Source: Rhyzopertha dominica (taxonomy: Eukaryota > Arthropoda > Insecta > Coleoptera > Bostrichidae). Taken from it: a stretch of 64,000 nucleotides of DNA. Numbering within the stretch: position 1 is the first letter of the stretch; every line of letters begins with the position of its first letter. Shown one piece after another: positions 48,890 through 61,090 of this stretch. The notes under the pieces were generated by a model. The model was given only the letters and a program-made list of their open reading frames with translations, was not told where the DNA came from and ran no database searches. The position numbers were made by a program, and so were the translations under genes. The stretch spans positions 4,714,649 to 4,778,648 of the forward strand of contig QCXZ01000045.1 of assembly GCA_025024175.1 (NCBI GenBank), given 5' to 3'.

Positions 48890-49760
48890 ATCATCTTAAC
48901 TTCTTTGTACAANATTTGAAATGCTCTTGGTTTGAAGGCTTCCGTGGTTGTTGTCGATGACATATTTTTTCCGGGCTTCTTCCCACGTTGCTTGTATGGT
49001 ATTGACGTTTCGACGCTCACGTCGGTGTCATCCTCAGAAGTAGCTCTGAAACTGAAGTGGCGTAGTCTGCTCGTCCGGTTCACTGATGCGTGAGCGTTGT
49101 TACGCATGACCGATTTCCAGGTGGTTCGATGCCTCGGTCTCGGTTATAATTGTGCGGATTTTTCTGGATTTCCATGGCTTCCTTGTACAATCTCGCCCAG
49201 AATCTCGCTTCCTTTGATAGAATTTGTGCCTCTTCGAATTTGATCATGTGGCCAGTCTCCATTCGGTGTTCTGTCACATTGCCGGTCCCTGCTGTCCCTG
49301 ACATCTTCCCTGATTCTCGTGCTGATGTTGCTTCCGGTTTGGCCGATGTAAACCTTCCCACAGCTACACGGAAACACGGAATGCTATACACACCCCGTGT
49401 TTGTAACTCTTCAGTCGCCGAACAATATTTCGGAAAGGCGTTAGCTATCTTTCCCGAGGCGCTGAAGATGGTGTTTATCTGATATCTTCTCAGCAACCGT
49501 CCGATCTTATTTGTACATCCATTGACGTAGAGCAAGTATGCTGCAGCGATGTGCTTCCTTCCCCGTGGTCTCAATCCGTGCCTTAGGATACCAGTTCTTC
49601 TGTAGTGCTCTGCGTAGATGTTCTAAATCCTCTTCTAGGTAGTCTGGTAGTATCAGCGTATTGATGATTCCTTGTTTTTGGGCGGGGTGATGGTGTGAAA
49701 CTGCATGCAGGTAGCGATCCGTGCGAGCTGGCTTCCTATAGACGGTACGCTATGACATCG
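48890..49760 (-). mobile_element. Penelope-like element, 3' part with GIY-YIG nuclease
   Basis: Reading minus from about 49760: RTVYRKPARTDRYLHAV and HHHPAQKQG, the conserved end of the PLE reverse transcriptase; a linker; GVYSIPC and, after a frame change, CGKVYIGQTGSNISTRI, the GIY-YIG endonuclease; then a HRMETGHMIKF block, YNRDRGIEPP, and a serine/aspartate-rich terminal segment with SEDDTDVSVETS near 49010. The 164-codon frame (49080-49574) and the 77-codon frame (49144-49377) are the two halves around the frameshift. The RT core is absent, consistent with 5' truncation. The mirror frames on plus are shadows. Confidence 0.85.
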
Positions 49761-51185
49761 GGTCATGTTTTTTCTAGACATTTTGATTCTAAAAACCATT
49801 CTGAATATACGACCGATAAATTGACTAGGCTTGAGAGATGGCTAGACCTGCTGATCGGTATTGGGCCTTGGAGGAATTTGTTCCACGTACCGAAGATTGA
49901 CCATTATCCCAATACCGAAACCAAAGAAATGACATATTTGCGCAAAAACTTGTTTGCGTATTTATGTTTAGAAAAATGTCTAGAATGTAAAACCAAAACG
50001 TATTCTAAAGTCGAGAAAATGAAAATGATGCCTTTCCGCAAAAAAACTGTGGCTTTCAAATACTACATAAACAAATATTTCATACATAGATGATTTTAGT
50101 TTAACGAAAGTTGAGCAGTGGTCGCTACATGGCGCTACTTGCCATGCCTATGGGAAATGTCATTGTTTTATGAGCAAGATGTTTTCTAAATTATCAAAGA
50201 CGTCGCTTTAACCCCTTGAATACTTGAATGCTCGACTCTTCTATAAGCACTGCATTTCCTACTTCATTACTCTTCAATAGTGATGACTCTCATCTCTAAC
50301 TCTCTATTGCCCTGCACACCTATTTATTTTCATTTATTACAACTGACCTCTTGCCGCTTTCTCCGGCAGCTAATCTATAATCATCGTCGGACAATACCAG
50401 AGTTAGCTGAATCCGCCACAGCAATTATTACATTCATTCCTCTCGACAACCGACAAAGCCGTACGAAAACACGGCGAAATTTTTAAAAGATTTCACTTGA
50501 AAATTAAGACCGCTGCGAACGACCAGTGTAAACAAATGCACCGCGTGGAATTTTGCCAAACAAAAGGCGCGACTGTCGATTTCTAATTATTTTAATCCGC
50601 CGGGCCGTTTTCATGCTCTGTTGGAACGTTGAAAAACGTATCGCATATTTTATTGAACGTTTTAACGGCCGCTATTTGCATATTTTTCGTAATGCGCTGG
50701 TTTTCGAATTTCACATAGGTGGGTCTGTGTGATTTACAAGCGGGGCAGGCCGAAAGCAACTCATGTCCGAGCGACAAGCGTAAAATTTATAATCCCCGGT
50801 CGTACTTGACTTGTCCAGGCGCTCTGATATCGAGAACTGCGTAAGCTGGACATGACGAGGAGAGGTAATCTAACGAGATTATTAAAAATCTTTGGTATAA
50901 TACAAATACAAAGAGCTTGCCGCTCTCAAATGCACGACTAATCCGTGGACAGGTTATATCTGAAGCCCTGGTCGTGTACTTGATCTGATTTTACATTTGC
51001 GATTCACCTGGTCAAGTTTTTCTTAATTTAGGGCTTACGTGTAACCGTTATTTGTTTTCAGGAACAGTAAAAGATTAGCTAACTCATCTAAACGAAGTCA
51101 GTTTTAGGAAAGAAAGAGAAATACAGTTGCCAATTGCCAAGTTACAACCTAAAAGTTGACAATCATTTGATAGGTTTACCTTGTA
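49761..51185. other. No gene recognised; GC-richer patch 50440-50830
   Basis: The 132-codon plus frame at 49695-50093 has no recognised domain, and its first codons overlap antisense PLE sequence. The patch at 50440-50830 is GC-richer and gene-free. Confidence 0.4.
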
Positions 51186-53890
51186 CAGTAGACTCTCGAT
51201 TATCCGAAACTCCGCATTATAAGAAACGGTTGGTAAAAATTAAATGTCAGCATTAATCAAAATACAGAGCCCCATAAGAACTCCCTCGTAGAAAGCTATT
51301 CCGGGTTTGACGCCGTGGTCGTAGAATTTGCTCTTGACGTTTCGCTCATCATACTGTCGGCTTCTTCAGAGGTACTCCGACTGGTGAAATCATTCATTGT
51401 CGTGACTTATATAGTAGCTGTTCCGTTTGGCAGGTTACGTGTTCCGGTCCGATGATCAAGTACCGTCTTCCAAATTCTACTCAAGCGATAACCGTCTTCT
51501 CTGTTAAAATTGTTGTGCTGCTTCATTATCTCCAGAGATTCTCTCACAATTCTTTAGTGGTAATGGCTGCTCCTTGCGAGTGTCCGTACGTTGTCATACT
51601 CGTTGATGTGTTGTTTGACTTCTGCTACGTGTTCGGCTATTGCAGATCTGTATGTGTGTCCATATGCTGCATCTCACTGTGTTCCTATATATGACATTGT
51701 ATGCTACGCCCAGTTTGCCCGATGTAGACTTTTCAGCACTGACATTGAGATTTTGACCTTGGCCGATGGTAGAAATATGTCCTATCTTTTGCACCGTTGT
51801 GTCTTACTGCGATCTTCTTCCTTAGTATTTTCTTCAGTCTGTTACCCCGGAAACGTATGGTAAGTAGGCGTATCCTTCGTGTTGAAGTTCCGGTCATTCC
51901 CTTTGTACGTTTCTTCCTATTCTTAGAACCTCATTGGACTTATAACCATTTTTCTGTAGGGCACTCCTGATGTGTTGAATATCCTCGGTTCTGCTTTCTG
52001 CTTCACTAATCCTCTCGGCTAGCGGCGTTTAGGTATCGGTCCATGTGAGCCTTCTTGCGGTATACTTTGTGACTCAGCTTCCCGTTAGACTTGCTTTTTA
52101 CTAGGACATCCAGGAACGGAAGACATCCATCTCTTTCAATTTCCATAGTATGCGTATGACAACGAATGTGTCGTCCACGTAACGGTATTGGCAATGACGG
52201 GTGATAAAGGTGATCCCATGGCTGCTCCGTTCTTCTGTTCATAGATGTTCCCATTCCACAGGAAATATGTTCACGGTGTGTTGTGTTCTTGTAGGATATC
52301 CACGAAATGTTCTGTTTTCTTCACATAGCTGTTCGTTGCTCCCACGTACTGTTGTAACTCACTGGCAACGTATTTGGCTAGGTCATATGTCGGTGATCCA
52401 CAGGTACTCACGATGGGTCGAAGTGGTATATTGGCTTTGTGAATCTTTGGTAATGCGCAGAGTCTCGGAGCTCGCGTTCCAGTTGGTAGTAGGCGTCTTT
52501 GATCTTCTTCGGGTGTCGCAGATTCTTTGATAGTCTTCCTTGTCAGACGTTCGATTCTCGCTGTGGGATTTCTGGTCAGCTTTCGGTAGTGATCTGGGTC
52601 CCATAGCGTCTTGCTTCTTTCGCTATAATCACAGTTATTCATCACCACTGTTGCATTCCCTTTATCTGTACGTATAATAATAAAAACTCCCGGTTATCAG
52701 AACGCAGTACATATTTACACGTGAAATTGCGTAGAATGGGGAAGCAAGGTTGCCAATGACGGGCGCAGTTTTAGTACGCGTTAATCTAGAATATTCGAGC
52801 GAAAAGTTGTTTCCATGAAGGAAAAACTCATTGCTATAAAATGTCTTGTTGCTGGATCATCACTAAAAACAACAGCTAACGAGTATGGTGTTGATATAAA
52901 ACCGCATTGGAATGGAGAAAGAACCGCTAACAAATTGGACTGTGGAATAGTGTTTCAAGTTCACCCGCGCTGAAGTGAAAAACTATGGAGCCATACGATA
53001 AAAATAAATAAAAACAACGGGCCCAAGGTATTTCTGCAGCAAAAAGCTATTGAAATAAGTGAAGACCTTCACGTTTTTCAAGCAAAATCCAATTTAAAGT
53101 TAGTAAAGAAAAAGTGTCTGGTAATGCATTGGCACTTAGGAAGCAGTTTAGAAAATATATTGAAAAAATAGTTATCAACCGGACTCACTCCATAATTGCG
53201 ACGAAACCAGTCTCTTTTACAAAATGGTGCCTTCAGCGGATTCAAATTACAAGTCCGTACCAGATTACAAAAAAAGCAAAGACCGTGTTACGATTCTCGC
53301 TTGCAGTGATCAATCTGCCCGTTTAGTACAAAAGCCAGGAGAGTGCGTGGAATATATTGTTTAAAGAGTGGTTTTTTGAGCAATTTTTCCATAAGTTAAA
53401 AAAATTGTAGAAAAGTGGGCATCCAGATAAAGCTTTGCTTTTGATTGATGATGGACCATTCCATCTACATGAAAAAGACCTCAAGAGTGGAGAAATCACA
53501 GTTATGTTTTTACCATCAAACTTCACGTCCTAAGTACTCGTACTGCCAAAAGACGAAGGTGATCTAGAGAATCTATAAAGGAACTAAAAAAAAGGAAAAA
53601 AGGAACTGCCGGCAAGAAACAGATTATACCCTCAAAAAGCTTTGCAATTTATAATTAGCTGGTTGCATAACTGAACCTGATTTTTGGATGGTAGTCAAGT
53701 AGGATACTTCCAATACTTGGAAAAAACTCAATGCCTGAGAGATTTATTGAAAACTTTAAGTAGAAGCTCAAAAAACTTGTAGAGCGCTGAAGAAAAACAA
53801 ATTATACCAGGTCCATAGAACAATTGCAAGCATTTTGATCCGAAACATACGATGTTTGAAAATAAATTACAAAAAGTGGACTACTCCCCT
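51186..53890 (+). mobile_element. Tigger/jerky-type pogo transposon relic, split by a PLE
   Basis: The left terminus CAGTAGACTCTCGATTA follows a TA at 51184-51185 and matches Tigger ends. After the PLE insertion, the plus strand has a start near 52815 reading MKEKLIAIKCLVAGSSLKTT with ANEYGV, the pogo/CENP-B-like helix-turn-helix. Then, with many stops and shifts, comes a DDE_1 catalytic part: VTILACSD-like near 53290, KALLLIDDGPFHLHEK near 53430 and VLPKDEGDLENL near 53545. The end near 53890 is by loss of similarity; no right terminus was found. It encodes no intact transposase. Confidence 0.75.
51300..52675 (-). mobile_element. Penelope-like element inserted in the Tigger relic
   Basis: Minus frames show a PLE reverse transcriptase from 52648: RLCALPKIHKANIPLRPIV, SPTYDLAKYVASELQ and NSYVKKTEHFVDIL; then, shifted, NGAAMGSPLSP near 52220. 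The YVDD catalytic box is at 52170-52181, followed by a deletion. LPFLDVLVKSKS and HKVYRKKAHMDRYL (52006-52254) come next, a GIY-YIG remnant near 51710-51750, and a SEEADSMMSETS-like terminal segment near 51340. It is more complete than the copy at 48890 but diverged from it. Frameshifts and at least one deletion make it dead. Confidence 0.85.
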
Positions 53891-56800
53891 GTTTCTGGTA
53901 AATTCCAGCCTTCTCACTTCACCATACTGTATTTCCAGAAATGTAATTGATGCGACATACCGCGGATATACTATATTCTGCAACTTTTAATGCTTGCTTT
54001 AAATATCTTCTCCTCAGCTGTCAAATCTAAATGTAGTAGTCGTTACTCCTAGTATACTTTTGAAACTTTAATGAGTGATTTTCTTGTTTACGCTGTCAAA
54101 CCAGTTAGGAGAATCGCTACCTATTACATCTAGATGGTTATTCTTTATTGTTTTATTTATTAAGCATACAACGTACCATCAAAAATAAAAAGTTATAATC
54201 GAAAATTGCGAAGTTTAAATCCTCTGAAGATAAAACCCGCATCTTTCCCTCTTTTTTTTTTGTTTTTAGAGATATCTGGTTTTCTCGCACTCTGCAAAAG
54301 TCGAAATAAAAGGTAAAAAAAAACTACCAATATGGCCGAAACGNTGGGAAACACAGTACGTGTTGTGAACAAAGTGGCCTTTATTTTTGACCAGAAATTC
54401 AAACATGTAAAAATATACCGGGTGCAAAATAATTTTATAGCGCAGAGAATTTGATTGATGCACATTTTAATTTCTAATATTCTTAGAAATTCCCAATATT
54501 ATTATTGGGTCCTTACCTATATATAACCGTACCCCTTCTTATGGAAATGTTTTGTGTTTTATCTCATGGTAATTAATACGCATTTTTTAACGTAAACTTG
54601 TTTTTTATATTTGCAGCGGTCTGGCTTTCATATCTTCTTATCATTTTCCGTAAAACATCCATCGTCCTTCTTGCTTAGCATATTCTTTTAACTTAATGTT
54701 CTATACTACGTCATTAAGAAAATGATAAATTCGATGATTTAACCGATAAAGATATAGGGTGCTTGATTTTGCTGTAATTCATTGAAAAATGTCAGATATC
54801 TAGTAGACTATACGTCGTTTAAATACCAAACTGTCCTTTACAGCTACTACGAGCTAATCTTCGGTCCATCAGTTATGAAATNAAAAATAGAAATAACGCC
54901 ATTTAAGGCGAAAATGTGAAAGTCCTTCGCGGAAACGCGACAAACGCCTGTCCCAGTCGATCAATTAAAAACCACGACACCTTTATGAGCGGGACATCGC
55001 GGTTAATAAAAAAATTAAGAGAAATGTGAGTAATCAAATGAGACCGAAAGCCGTACTAGAGCGTAAAATGGTCAGTCAGCGAACAGTATCCTTAATCACG
55101 CGAGATATTCACTTTCCCACGGCAACAGGAGCGTTTTAATTGGTTTATGAATTTATTATGGCGTATTGACAGTGGCGAGGTTTTCGCTTCTCGGACCCGT
55201 TGGCGACTCCTGATTATTATAATAACTCAACAAGAAAGAACAAATGAAGTTTTAGTTTATTTGTAAACATAGTAGAAAAGCGCACTCAATTTGTTATTCG
55301 TTTATTATATTGACATGAAGAAGGAATTAAGTTTACCTTTTATGTAGTCTCAAATTAATATGAAGGTATTAAGTTCTATTAAAACGAACAACTTAATAAA
55401 TTCGCAAAAGCGTCATTAACTTAATGATAAAACTGCATTCTCTGCAGTATTTTGCAAATTTCACTCCCGTTGTTATTATTATTATTTTTTTCGCCAGTAT
55501 AAAGAGAAAGACAAACCAATCAGTGGGTTTTACTGTTGGTCTACCAGCTCAAGCACGTTATACGATTTATTTAATGCAAATAAAATTATTTGTTTGTTTA
55601 TACGCAGCAAGAGATTTATTTGTAGTAAATAGATAGATTTTTTTGCTTCATGCATGTCGTACATTCTCTTATGCAAACTAAAGCTGTTCTTAGAGCTATT
55701 TTTAGTGTCCTTAATTTGTTTATATTTTATATTAAATAATGTTTTCTTTTATTTAAAAATATATTTATTAACTACAATTGTATTTATAATAATTTTAAAC
55801 ATATATTTTTATTTAATTATACAAATAGTGTTAGACATAGTTTAATGTTCATAGAAAACATTTTTAAAATAAAAAATATTACACAAAAGGAAAACTAACG
55901 AAACTGTGATAAATTAACATATAAAAGTAAGAAATTAAGATGGCAATGCCATCTGTCAGCATTACACTGACATGATGACAAAGCCACCTAGCTGCCTTAA
56001 CGGGAACTACTTCCTAAAGCATAGACATTAACATATAGTTTTCAATTGCTCATTATGTGTATAAAAGTAGGTTTACGTGAATGTATATCATAACTGCACA
56101 GAATGATGATGGTTCAGAGTCATATTACATATTATAACACTATAAATGTAAAGTTAAATATACTCTTTCGCGCTGTATACAAAAGAATTTCATACTCCCC
56201 GCGGCTTCATAACTTGATTTATTATTACATACTTGTAGATCGTTGTATACAACAAATTAAAGGAGAGAGTTTTGCTTAGCATTGTTGTATTGGAATTATT
56301 TGAATTGTAACATTGATTTGTACGTGATAAATCAGTAAATCATACTCTGATCGTTTTCTGATTGTCATTCAATCCTTTTTTCAGGAGCAGATCCATAACA
56401 TTTCAGCTGCAGTCTTGAAAATGTAGCATCATTATCGCAGTAAATGAGCCTTTGGTTATTGTTGTTTATACATTTACTTACCAATAAATTTTGTAATGTA
56501 CAACTGCTTCAACCACTCTACCACAATCACCACCAATGAAATAAAGAAAATCCAAGATTTTTTTTAGGAATTTACAAGCACATTTTGTAAATCATCCCAT
56601 ATTTTACCTACAGCAATCAAAGGTCTTTTGCTTAAAGCAAGAAATTAGTTAAATACAAGAGAAATACAGCGAATAATTCAAAAGAACTATAACATGATAT
56701 AATTGTTTTATTATGTTTCCATATATCATATATAACAAATTCGTAAATTTCTAAAATAAAAATTTTAGTCAAAAACAAATGTCATTCATTTCAAAACGAT

Positions 56801-57374
56801 TAGTCTTGCTGTAAATAGATTTATCCGATCAATCAAACTTTTTAAGTGTGCACAAAGTTTGTATAAGTATGAAGTTTGAAACGAAGATTCCAGACAGGAA
56901 TACTTATGTCATGACTGAAACAATTACCCCTTCAGCTGTGAATATTTATGAGGGTTAAATCAGACAGGTTTCAGAGAAAAATTGTTTAATTCGTCCTTGA
57001 CAAGTTCAACAAATAAATACATCTGAATTATACTTTACTTAATTTTAAAAATGCGATTTTTCTGTTGTTAGGAAAAATCGCATGCCATGCATGTTCTCAA
57101 GGACTCACAATTTGTTCTTATTATTATGCATAATTATTCCTGCATGTAGTATCTATAAAAAATGTAGTCCTCGTGATTGCTTTTAATACGATCTGCAAGA
57201 AAACAAGCTTTAATGCAATAATAATGACTAAATCCAGTTTTATTCCATATCCATTGCAGTTGCAGCTAAAGTATAAACTGTAATAGGATTGTCAAGCTTG
57301 TGGTGTTTCTTCTTGTAAGAAGTTAGCGTAATGAGTATAGCATTAAATTACACAATTGTTAAGACAACTGGTTT
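53891..57374. other. No gene recognised; GC-richer patch 54900-55210
   Basis: No gene recognised. 54900-55210 is GC-richer and includes TTTATGAG (54982-54989) and TTAAT-type homeodomain words. A TACCGGGTGCAAAATAAT-like phrase near 54416 may be a transposon end. AT-rich sequence dominates 55250-57040. Confidence 0.45.
57051..57083. repeat. Perfect 12-base hairpin
   Basis: ATGCGATTTTTC at 57051-57062 pairs perfectly with GAAAAATCGCAT at 57072-57083 across a 9-base loop. Neighbouring bases do not extend the stem. No gene is attached to it. Confidence 0.6.
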
Positions 57375-58330
57375 CAAAACTAATTACTATATTTTTTGGG
57401 AAATAACAATACAAACAAATCAACACATACTGCAGAAAAGCTGGCCGAATTAAACTTATATTGCAAAATGGTTAGCCTACCACTGAGTAGCTTCAGCTTT
57501 TCGATTAATAATGGCCTCAATTCATTCAAACATCCTGCACATAATGCTTTAATTCGGCCAGAGACTTCAGAAACTGATTTCTCAGTCCTTTTTTGATTTT
57601 GTGCCATACCGATGCAGTGGTGGAAAAATTAGAACCAGAAGTGGCACGTTATTTTCTGAAAACCACCTGGTAACTGTGTGGTAGGATGCTGAAAAATGTA
57701 AATTCCTTCTTCAGTTTGAAGTCTGGAAATGTATGGCATACATTGCTCTTCTAAATTTTTCCCAATTGTTTTTGCGTTAAAGTAAAGACATTTCGAGCTG
57801 ACCTACCACACCCCTAGACTGTAAATGAAGAACAAAGTTTGGTTTTGAACTTTAATCAGATCTGATGGTACTCCTAGCATTTCCTACGCTGTACCCTTCA
57901 TCTTGTATGTCCAGGGCAAATAACAGGAATAAGAGAAAACTATTGGTCCCTCATCCAATTTCGAAGACTTTTTTTTGCTACTCTAATTATTTCTAAGTTC
58001 ATTTTCCACAATTTCTAAAAAAAATACGCAAATCATGTAATGAAGGAGTTTTGTTTTTGCCGGTATTCTATTTAATTGTGATATCACTAGTTTCTTTGTA
58101 AAGTCTGATAATGGAGTCTTCGCAAATCGTTTTCCCACGCCACGCAAAATTACCAACGATGNGTTATTTTGATTCACTAATAAGACTCAAAATGTTAATG
58201 ACGCCTGAAACGGTTGCTACGCTGACTTTATTTACTTTTGTGGTTAATTCCTTTACTATTTGTTGCTGTTTGATATTATGAATATGTTGTGTTAGAATGA
58301 TAGATCCGTACTCCGTACTCCAATGATAAA
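57375..58330 (-). mobile_element. Tc1-like transposase relic
   Basis: Read minus, with stops and frame changes. IKQQQIVKELTTKVNKVSVA near 58240-58290 resembles the N-terminal helix-turn-helix. RGVGKRFAKTPLSDFTKK near 58100-58140 corresponds to the GRKR.TT..DR linker. RWFSENNVPLL near 57650-57680, before a damaged SPDLN-like stretch, stands for the mid-catalytic part. The C-terminal 75-codon frame 57380-57607 holds CLNELRPLLIEKLKLLSGRL, which fits the W..I...LI.SMP.R end. Each piece is weak; the correct order and spacing over 950 bases make the call. No termini were seen. Confidence 0.6.
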
Positions 58331-59089
58331 AAAGAATAGACGATGGTGTAATAAAATATAAACACATTTACTGACGTTAGACGAAGAATAGCGAAACATG
58401 CCATAGTTGGTAAAAGTAATTGTTAACTGCCTTGCATAAAATTATAATTACAGTTTAAACTGCAGTATCCTCTGATCGTTGTATAATGATTATGTCAATT
58501 TCCTGGAATCGGGAAGGCGTACGTGACAATCGCATTAATTTGTACATATTAAACGGGTTCAATTTCATGGATTGTTAATTCGATAAATATGTATGTGCAC
58601 CATGTTTGCATATTTAATTGAACGAACTTAATAAATATTAAACAACTGCTAATTCTATTATATTTTCTCGTTTCTAGTCTGGTTGTTAAATTTGCATTGC
58701 GGTTTATTGCAGCAAAAACGGAATGACCACATGCAATAGAGCTTTTAATTCATAAATTAAAATAATGGCGTAGAAACGCTGGAAATATTGAATGGCTTTC
58801 AAAGTGATTGACATGCTAAAGCATCAGAAATAATTGATTTGGAGAAATAATAAAAAAACTTAATGATGTAAATGATGATGTCTATAAATGCTTGTTCTGA
58901 ATAATTGAAGAAGTCACTTTGAGTAATCCAATCTTCTTTTCATACAATTTTCGATATCGATTTTGCTTTGTTTCTTATTATTTTAAGCGCAGTAGTTAAT
59001 TTAGTATACCAAACATTTGAGGTAAAACTGGACAACGCTAGCCCGGGATTAGCTACTGAGCAACAAATATGTGCTTCCTAACCTAGTTT
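58331..59089. other. Nothing recognised
   Basis: AT-rich and gene-free. Confidence 0.5.
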
Positions 59090-59450
59090 GGTCTGTCAGG
59101 AGTATGGTGGTGTTGTTGTTTTCCATCTGTAGAAATCTTATTTTGCCGAGTCACGTAGTAAACGCTAAATGGTATACAACAATCTGCATACCAGAACTCA
59201 TTGATGAGTGGCGAAAAAATAACTAAACGCGAAATTATTCTTCAACACGATATTGCTAAACCCCATACTGCTACTAATGATTCGTTCAAAACATAGTTCC
59301 GACATGGATCCAAGTGACTTTTTTCAGTTTTTTATTAACAAAGATAAGAAGCCTCCATATCACGCATTTTGGCTTCACTTCACTTCAGAATGGAATAATT
59401 AGTTTCAATACGAGGAAATATACCGAACGTACAGGTGAGTATGCTGAAAA
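59090..59450 (+). mobile_element. Mariner transposase catalytic relic
   Basis: The plus strand reads KWYTTICIPELIDEWRK near 59170, KREIILQHDIAKPHTA at 59225-59270 (second catalytic acid in HD..KPHTA), then DPSDFFQFF near 59307 (third acid), and SEW near 59388. This matches mariner transposases of the HDNA.PHTA / DLAPNDFF type. The spacing between the second and third acids is about 22 codons instead of about 34 and out of frame, so it has a deletion. A half copy of the 45430 MITE begins just downstream. Confidence 0.75.
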
Positions 59451-59470
59451 ACAACAAAGCCGTATTAGTA

Positions 59471-59686
59471 CAGGGTTTCTATAAATGATTCATGCAGCGC
59501 GGGTGGCGTTGATTTCTGAATTCTTTGTGCCGCCTTTTTGTAACTACTGCCAAGCTACAATATGCACGGCGAGAGTAGCTGAAGGTTGCAAATCAATGTC
59601 ACCCCACAGCTCCGAAACGTGAGTTTTCTGCAACCTTAAAATTAATTATCCCACAAAATACTACATAATATGTTAATAATACACAC
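59471..59686 (+). mobile_element. Half copy of the 45430 MITE
   Basis: It starts with the same CAGGGTTTCTATAAATGATT terminus after a TA (59469-59470) and matches 45430-45645 for about 215 bases. It then diverges at the CACAC run, so the right half and right terminus are missing. Scattered substitutions separate the two copies. Confidence 0.8.
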
Positions 59687-60836
59687 TGCATTTTTAGCGA
59701 GTTTTTATTTGCACTTCGGTACTATATTTATATGAATTTGCATCTTGAAAGCAACATAATAAGCTACCAAATATAACGATTATGTTCATAACAAATTGTC
59801 AACGCCTGCTAGCGTAGTTTATGAGAATACCACAGCTACTAGATGGAGCGATATGCTAGGTCAGGTAGTCTAGCCTTTATACATAACTGTTATAATGGCT
59901 AATCATGAACTCCGAATAATGCTAATGCACAAACTTCATTTTTAGAATAACAATGTCCATAATGGAACAAACCTTCTTGATTACCATTAGAACAACTGTC
60001 AGAGTATCACAACCCTAAATCTACCCCCTCATTTGATCAGTTCGATGCCGCTGTTGAAGGTTGAATAAAATATAACGTCATCGCTCCAAATGCAACTTTG
60101 CTCGGCGTATTATCACGGGTATAGCGTCTCACGGGTGGAACTACCGTCGCTAACTACCAGCCGATAAAACTAATTGATTAGCCCGTGAGTAGATGCACTT
60201 GATCGATCGATGCAGTTTAATAATTAATGGCCAACGACGACGGTTACGCAAGAGACATTCCGCGGGAGAAGGCTGGGTGTAGCGTCCCGGAAATGCAATA
60301 CTGCAATGCAGATTTATTATTGAAAGTGATACAACCTATAAGCTACATCTATCCTCGCAAACCTTTTCGCAAATGGAAAGAAAGTGCTGTATAGAAAGAT
60401 ACACCGTAATGTTCTGGTCGTATTATTTACCTTTTGCAGTATTACTTAAAAAAAACAAATTTGGAGTCATGCAAATGGATTATATGAAACCAGAATTTTT
60501 TTAACGATATAACCGAAAATGTATTGATGTACAGATATGTCGCACACAATAAGAAATGTTCGTAACTATGCCACATGGTTATTCTACTCCAATTGTTGTG
60601 AATATAAATTTTCTTAAAGCCCTTGTTTGTATTCAGAGTAATAAATTCTTGATATAATTAAAACTTGACAGGTAGCAGTTGGAGAAAGACTATGCTAAAA
60701 CACTGACTGAGGAGAAAAGAATGACATGCTCCATTAGACGAATAAGACCATGTAATATGTATCAAAATCCAGTTATATTCGATTTAAAAGTGCAAAAACC
60801 ACAGGTCACGACTGCATAATTAGATAAATAATTAAC
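59687..60836. other. No gene; GC-richer patch with homeodomain-type sites
   Basis: 60030-60300 is GC-richer. It holds CTAATTGATTAG (60170-60181), GATCGATCGA (60201-60210) and TAATTAAT (60221-60228). This looks like a developmental enhancer-type patch, but only the words are seen. Confidence 0.4.
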
Positions 60837-61090
60837 AACATGGAAAGCTCAGAAGAAACAGAGAGTGAGACTGTACAGGGAAGTGTAGATAAAGAAAAGG
60901 GTTGGAAAACGGTCGTATAACAATATAACAAATGCAGAAATCAGCAAAAGTAAGCATAATAAGTACATTGCATTCGCAGACCTAGAAAAGGCTTTGGCAC
61001 TGATCCGTGGAAATTATATGGAAAAATCTAAAAAAAAACGTGGGCCATGTTGCAACATAAAACATGAGTTCTTCCTGTCGACCTCTGAAA
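60837..61090 (+). mobile_element. RTE-like LINE RT fragment (first part)
   Basis: NKYIAFADLEKALALIRGN at about 60957-61012 is a mutated first RT catalytic block (FVDLEKAFD). The flanks fit the preceding and following linker. The matching C-terminal part appears at 62340, beyond about 1.2 kb of other sequence, so this is probably one LINE later split. Confidence 0.55.

Noticed and set aside
49150..49482. 110-codon plus frame
   Set aside because: Antisense shadow of the PLE GIY-YIG region.
52201..52530. 109-codon plus frame
   Set aside because: Antisense shadow of the PLE reverse transcriptase.
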